Shown here: piece after piece, positions 36,363 to 44,862 of the stretch
Layout of the letters: every line of letters begins with the position of its first letter
How positions within the stretch are numbered: the first letter of the stretch is position 1
The notes under the pieces: generated by a model
The model's input: the letters and a program-made list of their open reading frames with translations, nothing else
What the model was told of the DNA's origin: nothing
The model's database searches: none
DNA from: Arthrobacter livingstonensis
Lineage (GTDB): Bacteria > Actinomycetota > Actinomycetes > Actinomycetales > Micrococcaceae
DNA: 64,000 bases
Reading direction: 5' to 3'
NCBI RefSeq assembly: GCF_003219815.1
Contig: NZ_QJVD01000016.1
Coordinates: 1-64,000, forward strand
Made by a program: the position numbers and the translations under genes

Positions 36363-39023
36363 TCAGGCGCCGCGGGCGGCGGCCTGTGCAGTGAGGGAGC
36401 GGACCAAGTGGTCGCGCTGTTCCACCAGCAGGCGGCGCAGGCCCGTGGCGGCATCGGCATTGCCGGCCAGCCACGCATCCGTCCGGGACACCACGGGGTG
36501 CGCCAACGGGTCCATTCCGGCGGACAGGTCCTGGCGGGCCGGGAACAGCCCCCGCACAATCCGGCCGGCGATTTCAATGCTGCGCTGGTCCCACACGTCA
36601 TTCAAGGCGGCAAAGTACGGTTCCACATAGGCGTCGAGCAGATCATGCCCGCCCACCATGAAACCTTCTATCGTGGCGCTGAGCAGCTCATTGGTCAGAC
36701 CCGTCCCCACCACGGAGTCCGACCAGGCCGCGGCCTTGGCCGACGCCTCGGGCAATGACGCACCGGCGGTGGTCCTGGCAACGCGCGTCTCCGCCGTGGT
36801 GTTGAGCGCCAGTTCCGCATCCAGCTGCGCCCCGGTTGCCCGGCCCCGGGCCGCCAGTGCCTGCCACAGCAGCCAACGCAGCTCCGTGTCGACACGCAGG
36901 CCTGCCGGGATGCCGGTTCCATCGAGTAGCGCCCGAATACGCACGGTGGACGCATCGGTTCCCCTCCCCAGTGTCGCAAGGGCCCGGGCCCACACCAGTT
37001 GTTCGTCGCTGCCCGGGGCAGCCGAATCCAGGTGGTGTTCGATGCCGGCCAGCAGTTCCGCCCGCACGTCCCCGCGCGCTTCGGGCGGGCTGTAGTTGAC
37101 GACTGCGAACCGCGCGTTGTCCGCCAGCGTCTGCAGTAGGGCAATGTCCGGCTCACCGGCGGCGTGGTCGCAGACGGCACGCACGTAGCTTTGGGCCGGC
37201 AGCTCGGCATCCCGCACGGCGTTCCACAGCGACGACCAGACCAGGCTGCGCGCCAGCGCGTCGTCCACGGCGCCCAGTGAGGCCAATGCCGTGTCCAGGG
37301 ACGCAGGATCGAGCCTGACCTTGGCATACGTGAGGTCCTGGTCGTTGACCACAATCAGGGCCGGCGCCGGCAGCCCTGCCAGTTCCGCCACGTCCGTTAC
37401 GGACCCCAACACATCGACAGCGGCCGAGTGGGTACGGACCAGGCGTCCGGCGTCGTTGCTGTCGGGGGCGAAGTTGAACAGTCCCACGGACAGGCGGTGC
37501 GGTCGGAGGGCGGGGCGGCCCGTCACCGGATCCACTGCCTCCTGCGCGATCGAAAAGTCCGTGATCTTCCCGTCTTCCACCGTGACAGCGGACGTCAGGG
37601 TGGAGATGCCGGCGGTCTGGAGCCAGTCGGCCGCCCAGCCGGCCAAATCGCGGCCGGACGCGGCACCCAGGGGCCCAAGCAGGTCCGCCAGGGAGGTGTT
37701 GGAGTATTCATGGTTTCGGAAGTACTCACGGGAACCGGCCATGAATGCGTCGCGGCCCACGAAGGCCACGAGCTGCTTGAGCACTGAAGCGCCTTTGGCG
37801 TACGTAATGCCGTCAAAATTTTGCTTCGCCGCCTCCAAATGTGGAATGTCGGCGACGATGGGATGGGTGGTGGGAAGCTGGTCCTGCACGTACGCCCAGG
37901 CCTTGCGGCGGCTCGCAAACAGGGTCCACGACTTGTCTCCCCATTCGGTGGCCTCGGCGACGGCCAGGTGGCCCATGAAGTCGGCGAAGGACTCCTTCAG
38001 CCACAGATCATCCCACCAGGCCATGGTCACGAGGTCGCCAAACCACATGTGCGCCATCTCGTGCATGATCGTGTTGGCACGCTGCTGGTACTGCGTGTCC
38101 GTGGCACGTGACGTGTAGATGTAGGACTCGGTGAACGTCACCAGCCCGGGGTTCTCCATGGCGCCGAGGTTGTATTCGGGCACGAACGCCTGGTCGTACT
38201 TGCCGAAGGGGTAGGGGTAGTCGAAGAGTTCATTGAAGTAGGCAAGCCCCGCCTTGGTGACCGCGAAGATGGGGTCGGTGTCGAAGTTGGCGGATAGCGA
38301 GGCCCGGCAATAAGACGTCAGCGGGATTTCCAGGCGGGTCCCGGCGTGCGCGCTGTCCGGGCCGAACGTCATGTTGAACTGGTCCGACACCTTGAAGTAG
38401 GGGCCCGCCAGGATGGCGGTGATGTAGGTGGAGATGGGCAGCGTGGGCGCAAAGTCCCAGCAACCGGCCACAGCATCGCCGAGGGCATCCACCTCGACGT
38501 CGGCGTACCCGGCGACTGGCTGGTTGGAGGCAACCTCCCAGTTCGCCGGGGCCGTGACGTGGAAGGTAAACGGGGCTTTGAGGTCGGGCTGTTCAAAGTT
38601 GGCAAAAACGCGGCGGGCGTCTGCGGGCTCGTATTGCGTGTAGGTGTAGACCTTGCCGTCGGCAGGATCCTCGAAGCGGTGCAGGCCTTCGCCGCTGCGC
38701 GAGTAAGCCGCTGTGGCCCTGACCGTGGCCTCATTCTCCAGCGCGAGCCCCGGCAGAAGGATGCGGGCGTCCCGGACCACCTGCCTCACGTCCAGTTCGA
38801 CACCGTTGAGCACCACGGACTCCACGCCCAGACCGATGAAGTCCAGGAACGTTTCCGCCCCGGCGGTGGTGCAGCTGAACGCGATGGTGCTTTGCGTGGC
38901 AAACCCGGGGTCGTCCAGGCTGGCGGCGTTGCTGATGTCCACCCGGACGTCGTAGGAGTGGACCTTGATCAGTGATTTTCGCGTGGCAGCTTCGGCACGG
39001 CTGAGGTTTGAATTCGACACCAT
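36363..39023 (-). CDS. pepN: Aminopeptidase N (M1 family)
   Basis: 886 residues from ATG 39023 (MVSNSNL). The usual length for actinobacterial PepN is about 850-890. Substrate motif GAMENPG (about 287-293), zinc motif HEMAHMWFGD (321-330) with the third ligand Glu in WLKESFAD (about 344), then the long helical ERAP1-like C-terminal domain. Cytoplasmic, releases N-terminal residues from peptides. It follows YeiH on the same strand, separated by 156 bp with a 30-bp direct repeat. Confidence 0.95.
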   Translation of the reverse strand: MVSNSNLSRAEAATRKSLIKVHSYDVRVDISNAASLDDPGFATQSTIAFSCTTAGAETFLDFIGLGVESVVLNGVELDVRQVVRDARILLPGLALENEATVRATAAYSRSGEGLHRFEDPADGKVYTYTQYEPADARRVFANFEQPDLKAPFTFHVTAPANWEVASNQPVAGYADVEVDALGDAVAGCWDFAPTLPISTYITAILAGPYFKVSDQFNMTFGPDSAHAGTRLEIPLTSYCRASLSANFDTDPIFAVTKAGLAYFNELFDYPYPFGKYDQAFVPEYNLGAMENPGLVTFTESYIYTSRATDTQYQQRANTIMHEMAHMWFGDLVTMAWWDDLWLKESFADFMGHLAVAEATEWGDKSWTLFASRRKAWAYVQDQLPTTHPIVADIPHLEAAKQNFDGITYAKGASVLKQLVAFVGRDAFMAGSREYFRNHEYSNTSLADLLGPLGAASGRDLAGWAADWLQTAGISTLTSAVTVEDGKITDFSIAQEAVDPVTGRPALRPHRLSVGLFNFAPDSNDAGRLVRTHSAAVDVLGSVTDVAELAGLPAPALIVVNDQDLTYAKVRLDPASLDTALASLGAVDDALARSLVWSSLWNAVRDAELPAQSYVRAVCDHAAGEPDIALLQTLADNARFAVVNYSPPEARGDVRAELLAGIEHHLDSAAPGSDEQLVWARALATLGRGTDASTVRIRALLDGTGIPAGLRVDTELRWLLWQALAARGRATGAQLDAELALNTTAETRVARTTAGASLPEASAKAAAWSDSVVGTGLTNELLSATIEGFMVGGHDLLDAYVEPYFAALNDVWDQRSIEIAGRIVRGLFPARQDLSAGMDPLAHPVVSRTDAWLAGNADAATGLRRLLVEQRDHLVRSLTAQAAARGA

Positions 39024-39038
39024 TTCATTCAACCACGG

Positions 39039-39119
39039 ACGGCGGCCAGTCCGGGCGGCGGAGAGCCCAGTACGGCGGCGGTGCGGGCGACGGCGGCCAG
39101 TCCGGGCGTCGGAGAGCCC
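39039..39119. repeat. 30-bp direct repeat upstream of pepN
   Basis: Two copies, 39039-39068 and 39090-39119, identical at 29 of 30 positions (G/T difference) with a 51-bp period. Each begins ACGGCGGCCAGTCCGGGCG and ends GGAGAGCCC. They fill the gap between the YeiH stop and the pepN start, so they may be part of the pepN promoter region. Confidence 0.85.
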
Positions 39120-39179
39120 CTGCGCCCGGCGCCCTGCCTGCGGGCAGACCGCGTGGACGCACTGGGCCCGTCTACGCGG

Positions 39180-40262
39180 TCAGGACCCCATCAGGTGGAC
39201 GGCGCCAAATGCCAGCGCGGCGATGAGCGCCCACGCACAGAGCGCCATCATGGTGGCCCGCACACCCGTCTTGAAGAGTTGGCCCACGCGCACGGATGCG
39301 CCAAGGCCAAAGAGCGCCGCGCCCAGGGCGATGTCCTGCGCAACCGATCCGGCCCCGACCACGCCGGCGGGCAGCCAGCCGGTGGTGCGCAACACAATCA
39401 TGGCCAGGAAGCCCGCCACAAACAGGGGCACCACCGGCGGGAACCTTGGCTTGCCGGCGGAATCGGTGCCAAGCGGGCCGGCAGGCGCATCGGCGGCCTG
39501 CGCGCGGCGGACGTGCCGGCGTCGTTCCAGCCCGCCCACCACCCCGACGATGGGGGCCAGCAGCACCACCCGGGTGAGCTTGATGACGATGGCGGCACTC
39601 AGGGCCACTGTCCCGGCAGTCTGGGCGGTTGCCACCACTTGTCCGACGTCGTGCACGCCGGCGCCCACCCACTGGCCGAACTGCAGGGCGTCAAGGCCGA
39701 GCGGGTTCATCAGCAGCGGCAGCACGCCGATGGCCAGCGTCCCACAGAGGGTCACCAGAGCCACGGGGAGCACTGTGTCGCTGTGCTTGGTGCCCTTGAC
39801 GGCGGCCATGGCCCCGATCGCTGACGCGCCGCAAATGGAAAAGCCGGTGGCAATCAGGAGGGGCAGGTCGCCGTCGAGCCTGAAGAGCCGGCCGAGTGCG
39901 TAGGTGCCGGCAAAGCTGAGGAGCACCACGCCCACCACCAGGGCCACCGTCACCCAGCCAAGGCTCGCGATGTCGCCCAGGCTCAGCTTCAACCCCAGAA
40001 AGACGATGCCCACCCGCATGAGGTGCTTGCCGGCAAAATTCAGTCCGGCGCGCAGCGGCCCGTCGCAAAGCGCCGACGTCCCGGGAAGGTTCACCGCGGC
40101 AATGCCAAGCACGACGGCGATGGTCATGGCCGGGAGGACCGGCACCAGGCTGTGGACCGCCAGGGCAACGGCAACAGCGGCGAGGGCGGCGGCAAGGCCG
40201 GGGGCAAGGGGTACGGTGCGTACGCGCCAACCCTTGCCGGTCTGCCGGGTGGCGCCTACCAA
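39180..40262 (-). CDS. YeiH-family putative transporter (UPF0324)
   Basis: 360 residues, probably from TTG 40262, which overlaps the preceding stop by 7 nt; no better start exists downstream. About ten helices with LRAGLNFAGKHLMRVGIVFLG, the ATGFSICGASAIGAMAAV loop and GAGVHDVGQVVATAQ, all typical of the family. Some members are annotated as sulfate/sulfonate exporters; the substrate here is unknown. Third gene of glgC-SDR-YeiH. Confidence 0.85.
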   Translation of the reverse strand: MVGATRQTGKGWRVRTVPLAPGLAAALAAVAVALAVHSLVPVLPAMTIAVVLGIAAVNLPGTSALCDGPLRAGLNFAGKHLMRVGIVFLGLKLSLGDIASLGWVTVALVVGVVLLSFAGTYALGRLFRLDGDLPLLIATGFSICGASAIGAMAAVKGTKHSDTVLPVALVTLCGTLAIGVLPLLMNPLGLDALQFGQWVGAGVHDVGQVVATAQTAGTVALSAAIVIKLTRVVLLAPIVGVVGGLERRRHVRRAQAADAPAGPLGTDSAGKPRFPPVVPLFVAGFLAMIVLRTTGWLPAGVVGAGSVAQDIALGAALFGLGASVRVGQLFKTGVRATMMALCAWALIAALAFGAVHLMGS

Positions 40263-41695
40263 GGGCTCGGCTTGTAGTCCTTGAGGAACACGCCATATTG
40301 GTCTTCCCCGGATTCGCCCGTGACGATGGGATCGTAGACGCGGGCCGCGCCGTCCACCAGGTCAAGGGGCGCGTGGAAGCCCTCCTCTGCCAGCCGGATC
40401 TTGGTGTGATGGGGCCGTTCGTCGGTGATCCACCCGGTGTCCACGGCGGTCATGAGGATGCCGTCGGCGTCAAGCATTTCCTGGGCGCTGGTCCGGGTGA
40501 GCATGTTCAGTGCTGCCTTGGCCATGTTGGTATGGGGGTGGCCCGGGCCCTTGTACGCGCGGGAGAACTGGCCCTCCATGGCGGAGACGTTGACGATGTA
40601 TTTCCTGCGTGCGGGGGAGGCGGCCATGGCGGGGCGAAGCCTGGAGACCAGCAGGAAGGGTGCGGTGACGTTGCACAGCTGCACCTCCAGCATTTCCAGC
40701 GGATCCACCTGGTCCACCACCTGGGTCCAGCTGTTGATGGTGGCCACGTCGGGGACCAGGCCGCCGGCGTCGATGGCCGTGCCGGCAGCAACCCGGTCCA
40801 GGGAGGCCGAACCCATGGAAAGGGCCAAGGCGGCGATTTCATCCCCTCCCAGCTGGGGGTGGGAGGTGATTTGCCCGGCAAGGGCCAGCGGGTGCTTGTC
40901 GTGGGCGTGCCCAAACGTGAGCAGTTCCGGCAGGGGGGAATCGTCGGGGAGTGGTTCCAATTCAGCATCCACCAGTGGCTTGTAGGCGTTGCCCGAGCGG
41001 CGCACTGTCTGCGCCGCATTGTTAATGATGATGTCCAGCGGGCCCGCTTCGTTCAGGGAATCCGTCAGGGCGATGACCTGTGCTGGATCGCGAAGGTCAA
41101 TCCCGACGACGCGCAGGCGGTGCAGCCAGTCGGAGCTGTCCTCCATGGCTGCGAAGCGGCGGGCGGCGTCCTTGGGAAAACGGGTGGTGATGGTGGTGTG
41201 GGCGCCGTCGCGCAGCAGGCGCAGGGCGATGTACATGCCAATTTTTGCACGGCCGCCGGTCAGCAGGGCGCGCTTGCCGGATAGGTCCGTGCGGGCGTCC
41301 CTCTTGGCGTGGTTGAACGTGGCACATTCGGGGCACAACTGGTGGTAGAAGGCATCAACCTGCGTGTAGTGCTGTTTGCAGATGTAACAGGGGCGGGAAC
41401 GCTGCAGCGTTCCCGCCATTTTACCTGTCGCGGATGCCTTGAGCTTGTTGCCGCGCGTTTCATCGTCAACTCGGTCCGGAGCTGCCGTGGCCGTTTTTGC
41501 AATTACGGCACGGTCCGCCTCATTTACGGCGTCCCTTTTAACGTTCCGGCGATATCGCTTTACCGCCTTGAACATTTTTCCGGTTGCCCGGCGGACTTTA
41601 ACGTAATCCGAATTGTCTTCGTCATAGATGTGAATATTTTCTAAAACCTTGATGCAGTTTTGGATTTCTTCGGGAGTCAGTTCAGCGGCAGTCAC
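40256..41695 (-). CDS. Zinc-ribbon SDR protein lacking the catalytic tyrosine
   Basis: 479 residues from GTG 41695, overlapping the glgC stop by 4 nt. Residues 1-95 are charged and unassigned. Residues 103-124 hold two C-x2-C pairs (C103/C106, C121/C124), a zinc ribbon. From 140 on there is a Rossmann SDR with TGGRAKIG and NNAAQT. The active site reads S371...H-P-H-T-N-M-A-K393: the lysine is there but Thr replaces the tyrosine of Tyr-x3-Lys. It likely binds a nucleotide but may not be a normal dehydrogenase. Function unknown. Confidence 0.8.
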   Translation of the reverse strand: MTAAELTPEEIQNCIKVLENIHIYDEDNSDYVKVRRATGKMFKAVKRYRRNVKRDAVNEADRAVIAKTATAAPDRVDDETRGNKLKASATGKMAGTLQRSRPCYICKQHYTQVDAFYHQLCPECATFNHAKRDARTDLSGKRALLTGGRAKIGMYIALRLLRDGAHTTITTRFPKDAARRFAAMEDSSDWLHRLRVVGIDLRDPAQVIALTDSLNEAGPLDIIINNAAQTVRRSGNAYKPLVDAELEPLPDDSPLPELLTFGHAHDKHPLALAGQITSHPQLGGDEIAALALSMGSASLDRVAAGTAIDAGGLVPDVATINSWTQVVDQVDPLEMLEVQLCNVTAPFLLVSRLRPAMAASPARRKYIVNVSAMEGQFSRAYKGPGHPHTNMAKAALNMLTRTSAQEMLDADGILMTAVDTGWITDERPHHTKIRLAEEGFHAPLDLVDGAARVYDPIVTGESGEDQYGVFLKDYKPSPW

Positions 41696-43242
41696 TCCAC
41701 AATTTTAGCCGCTTCCCCGTCGGGCTCCGACACGTTGCCCGCCAGACCAGCTGGACCGTTGGACGAACCGGCCGCGGAATCAGGGGCGGAGCCGGCCGTC
41801 AGCACGCCGTCCCGTCCCACAGCCGAGCCTGCGTCCCGCAGGGCAGCCGAGTCAGCTGCAGTGAGCTGGTTGCCCACCACCAGGTCCATCGTCTCCTTCG
41901 ACAACCGGTGCTCGGCGATGGCGAGTTCCAGGGCGGCTGGCGTCGCCGCGGCGGCCGCCTTGGCGACGGCCACTTCTTCGGCTGCCGGCGCCGGAACGAT
42001 CTGACCTTTTCTCAGGACCGTAAGCCCGGACTCGGTGATCATAAATCCACGTGCCCGGTCGAGTTCCGGATTGACGCCGATCGTGGCACCGGCAGGAATG
42101 CGCACGGACTTGTCAATGATCGCGCGTTTGACCACGGCGCCCGCTCCCACCACCACGCTGTCCATAAGTACTGAATCCATGACCCGGGCACCGGTGCCTA
42201 CAAAAACATCGTTGGATAGGACGGAATTTTCCACCACGCCGCCGGAAACCACCACGCCGGGGGCAACGATGGAGTCCAGGGCCGCGCCAACGGCGTTGTG
42301 CTCACCGTGGACAAACTTGGCCGGCGGCGAGGTGGTGTTGCGCGTGTAGATCGGCCAGGCACGGTTATAGAGGTTGAAGATCGGCAGCGGGGAGATCAGG
42401 TCCATGTGCGCGTCGTAGTAGGAATCGATGGTCCCCACATCGCGCCAGTAGTTGCGGTCACGGTCCGTGGCATCGGGGATGTCGTTGGTGCTGAAGTCGT
42501 AGACAAAAGCTTCTCCGCGGTCCACGAAGTGTGGGATTATGTCCCCGCCCATGTCGTTCTTGGTGTCGCTCTTGACTGCATCCTGCTCGAGCGCCTCGAC
42601 CAGGGCGTCGGTATCGAAGACGTAGTTGCCCATGGAGGCCAGGAATTGGTCCGGAGCGTCGGGCAGGCCGGGAGTTGATGCCGGCTTTTCGACGAAGGCG
42701 GAGATCTTGTGGGCACCGACAGCACCGGTGTCGAATGAGGTGTCCACCTCGATGACGCCAAACTGGTCGGCCATGGTCAGCGGCTGGCGCACGGCGGCAA
42801 CAGTGGCGCGTGCGCCGGACTTGATGTGGCTCTCGACCATCTGCTCAAAGTCCATGCGGTAGACGTGGTCGGCGCCGACCACCACCACAATGTCCGGTGC
42901 GGCGTCAACGATCAGGTTCATGGACTGGTAAATGGCGTTCGCGCTGCCCAAAAACCAGCTTTTGCCGCGGCGCTGCTGCGCCGGAACGCTGGCCACATAA
43001 TTGCCCAGCTGAGTGGACATTCGCCAGGTCTGGGAAATGTGCTGGTCCATGCTGTGCGACTTATACTGCGTCAACACCACTATTTTCAGGTACCCGGAAT
43101 TAACCAGGTTTGACAATGCAAAATCGACGAGCCTGAATCCGGCGAATGGCACTGCAGGTTTGGCACGGTCTGCTGTCAAGGGCATCAAACGCTTGCCCTC
43201 ACCGCCCGCCAACACAATCGCCAGTACTTTCTTGACAGCCAT
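41692..43242 (-). CDS. glgC: Glucose-1-phosphate adenylyltransferase with long C-terminal tail
   Basis: 516 residues from ATG 43242 (GGAGG upstream). Standard GlgC to about residue 415: [13 protein letters not shown] pyrophosphorylase loop, [20 protein letters not shown], and a left-handed beta-helix region. The remaining roughly 95 residues are Ala-rich and low-complexity ([20 protein letters not shown]), not part of the usual family. Makes ADP-glucose for glycogen or trehalose, divergent from glgA. Followed by two unrelated overlapping genes. Confidence 0.93.
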   Translation of the reverse strand: MAVKKVLAIVLAGGEGKRLMPLTADRAKPAVPFAGFRLVDFALSNLVNSGYLKIVVLTQYKSHSMDQHISQTWRMSTQLGNYVASVPAQQRRGKSWFLGSANAIYQSMNLIVDAAPDIVVVVGADHVYRMDFEQMVESHIKSGARATVAAVRQPLTMADQFGVIEVDTSFDTGAVGAHKISAFVEKPASTPGLPDAPDQFLASMGNYVFDTDALVEALEQDAVKSDTKNDMGGDIIPHFVDRGEAFVYDFSTNDIPDATDRDRNYWRDVGTIDSYYDAHMDLISPLPIFNLYNRAWPIYTRNTTSPPAKFVHGEHNAVGAALDSIVAPGVVVSGGVVENSVLSNDVFVGTGARVMDSVLMDSVVVGAGAVVKRAIIDKSVRIPAGATIGVNPELDRARGFMITESGLTVLRKGQIVPAPAAEEVAVAKAAAAATPAALELAIAEHRLSKETMDLVVGNQLTAADSAALRDAGSAVGRDGVLTAGSAPDSAAGSSNGPAGLAGNVSEPDGEAAKIVE

Positions 43243-43311
43243 ACCCCAACCTCCGACAGCTTGAATGTTGCGATGAATAACGTCCCGCGAACGGGTACAA
43301 CACCTTCACAC

Positions 43312-43340
43312 TAGAACAACCAGTTCAAAGACACTACATT
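43312..43340 (+). promoter_or_regulatory. glgA: glgA promoter predicting a leaderless mRNA
   Basis: -35 TAGAAC (43312-43317) and -10 TACATT (43335-43340), 17 bp apart. Only six bases separate the -10 from the GTG at 43347, so transcription should start at or next to the start codon. No ribosome site is visible. The 104-bp gap must also hold the glgC promoter on the other strand. Confidence 0.5.
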
Positions 43341-43346
43341 GGGAAC

Positions 43347-44546
43347 GTGCGTATCGATATTGTGACTAAAGAATTTCCTCCGGAGATATACGGCGGTGCC
43401 GGCGTCCATGTCGCCGAGCTTAGCCGCGTCCTGGCCGCGAAGGTGGACTTGCGGGTGCACGCCTTTGGTGCGGACCGGGAACCCGGCTTCCACGGTGCCG
43501 TCGTGTCCTCCTATGGGAACCTTCCCCAACTGGCCGGCGCCAATGCGGCGATGCAGACGCTGGGGGTGGATCTGCAGATCGTCCCCGACATTGCCGGTGC
43601 GGACCTGGTGCACTCTCACACCTGGTACGCGAACATGGCGGGGCACCTCGCATCACTCCTGCACGGAATTCCCCATGTGCTCAGCGCCCACAGCCTGGAG
43701 CCACTTCGCCCGTGGAAGGCTGAGCAGCTCGGCGGTGGTTACGCCGTTTCTTCGTGGGTGGAGAAGACGGCGTATGAGGCAGCTGCAGCCATCATCGCCG
43801 TGTCCGATGGCATGCGCCAGGACATCCTGCGCAGCTACCCGGACGTCGACCCCGCCAAGGTGAAGGTAATCCACAACGGCATAGACGTTGATTCCTGGCA
43901 GCGTGATGAGAAGGACGACGTCGTCCGTTCGCTGGGGATTGATCCCGGCCGTCCCAGCGTGGTGTGGGTCGGACGCGTAACGCGGCAGAAGGGTGTGCCC
44001 TATCTTTTGAAGGCGGCCGCGGCGCTTCCGCCGGAGGTGCAGCTGGTCCTGTGCGCGGGGGCTGCCGATACTCCCGAACTCGGCGCCGAGGTGAATTCCC
44101 TTATTGAAGGGCTCAGGGCCCAGCGCGACGGTGTGATCGTCATTGAGCGAATGCTGCCGCGCAACGAACTCATCCAGGTGCTCAGCCACGCCACCGTGTT
44201 TGCCTGCCCTTCGATATATGAACCGTTGGGCATCGTGAACCTCGAAGCCATGGCTTGCGGAGCGGCCGTGGTGGCCAGCGCCACGGGTGGCATTCCGGAA
44301 GTGGTTGCCCACGGTGAGACGGGCCTGCTGGTGCCGTTGGAGCAGGTCACCGACGGAACAGGCACGCCGTTGGACCAGGAGAAGTTCGTTGCCGACTTTG
44401 CGGCCGCCCTCATCGAGGTTGTCAGCGACCCGGACCGCGCCCGCGCGATGGGGGAGAAGGGGCGAGTCCGTGCACAGGAAAACTTCTCGTGGGGATCAAT
44501 AGTTGAAAAGACCCTTGCGGTGTATCGAAGCGTCTTGCCGCAATAG
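43347..44546 (+). CDS. glgA: Glycogen synthase / GT4 glucosyltransferase (actinobacterial type)
   Basis: 399 residues from GTG 43347. GT-B fold, GT4 family: N-terminal KEFPPEIYGGAGVHVAEL, HSHTWYANMAGHLA, VIHNGIDVDSW, and the donor site SIYEPLGIVNLEAMACGAAVVAS. In actinobacteria such proteins make alpha-1,4-glucan or maltose-1-phosphate (GlgM) from ADP-glucose; the two roles cannot be separated here. Paired with the divergent glgC that supplies the donor. Confidence 0.9.
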   Translation: MRIDIVTKEFPPEIYGGAGVHVAELSRVLAAKVDLRVHAFGADREPGFHGAVVSSYGNLPQLAGANAAMQTLGVDLQIVPDIAGADLVHSHTWYANMAGHLASLLHGIPHVLSAHSLEPLRPWKAEQLGGGYAVSSWVEKTAYEAAAAIIAVSDGMRQDILRSYPDVDPAKVKVIHNGIDVDSWQRDEKDDVVRSLGIDPGRPSVVWVGRVTRQKGVPYLLKAAAALPPEVQLVLCAGAADTPELGAEVNSLIEGLRAQRDGVIVIERMLPRNELIQVLSHATVFACPSIYEPLGIVNLEAMACGAAVVASATGGIPEVVAHGETGLLVPLEQVTDGTGTPLDQEKFVADFAAALIEVVSDPDRARAMGEKGRVRAQENFSWGSIVEKTLAVYRSVLPQ

Positions 44547-44862
44547 TTGCGGACCCGGTGGCCGGTTCCGGGCAGATCCCCGGAGCCATTTCTCGGCCGG
44601 GCCGTCCGTGGTCTTGGCCCCCATGTAGGGATCGGTAGCCCGCCGAGGCTGGTTCCCTGTAGTCGGTCCCCAGCCGTTCCCGGTCTCATTCATTGCCCTG
44701 GGCCATTCTTGCGGGGGTGTCCCCATGTCGGGGCCGGATAGCCTGTCGAGGTCGGTTCCCGGCAGTCGGTCCCCAACCGTTCCCCGGACCCATTCCCCGC
44801 GCCGTTTCTTGGCCGGCCCTCGGGGGTGGACCCTTGTCGACGCCGGGCGTCGAGGTCTGGGT
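44547..44862. repeat. Degenerate 102-bp tandem repeat after glgA
   Basis: 316 bp without a credible gene. Two clear units: CATGTAGGG (44622) matches CATGTCGGG (44724), and AGTCGGTCCCC recurs at 44661 and 44764. A third partial unit precedes them near 44570-44620. Within units GGTTCCC/GTTCCC and GGTCCCC recur every 15-20 bp. A minus-strand frame through the block (44496-45050) looks like repeat translation. No intrinsic terminator is seen for glgA or the HNH gene. Confidence 0.65.

Noticed and set aside
39001-39180. CRISPR-like array from the 30-bp repeats upstream of pepN
   Set aside because: Only two copies with one 21-bp spacer and no cas genes; repeats are GC-rich and not palindromic at the ends.
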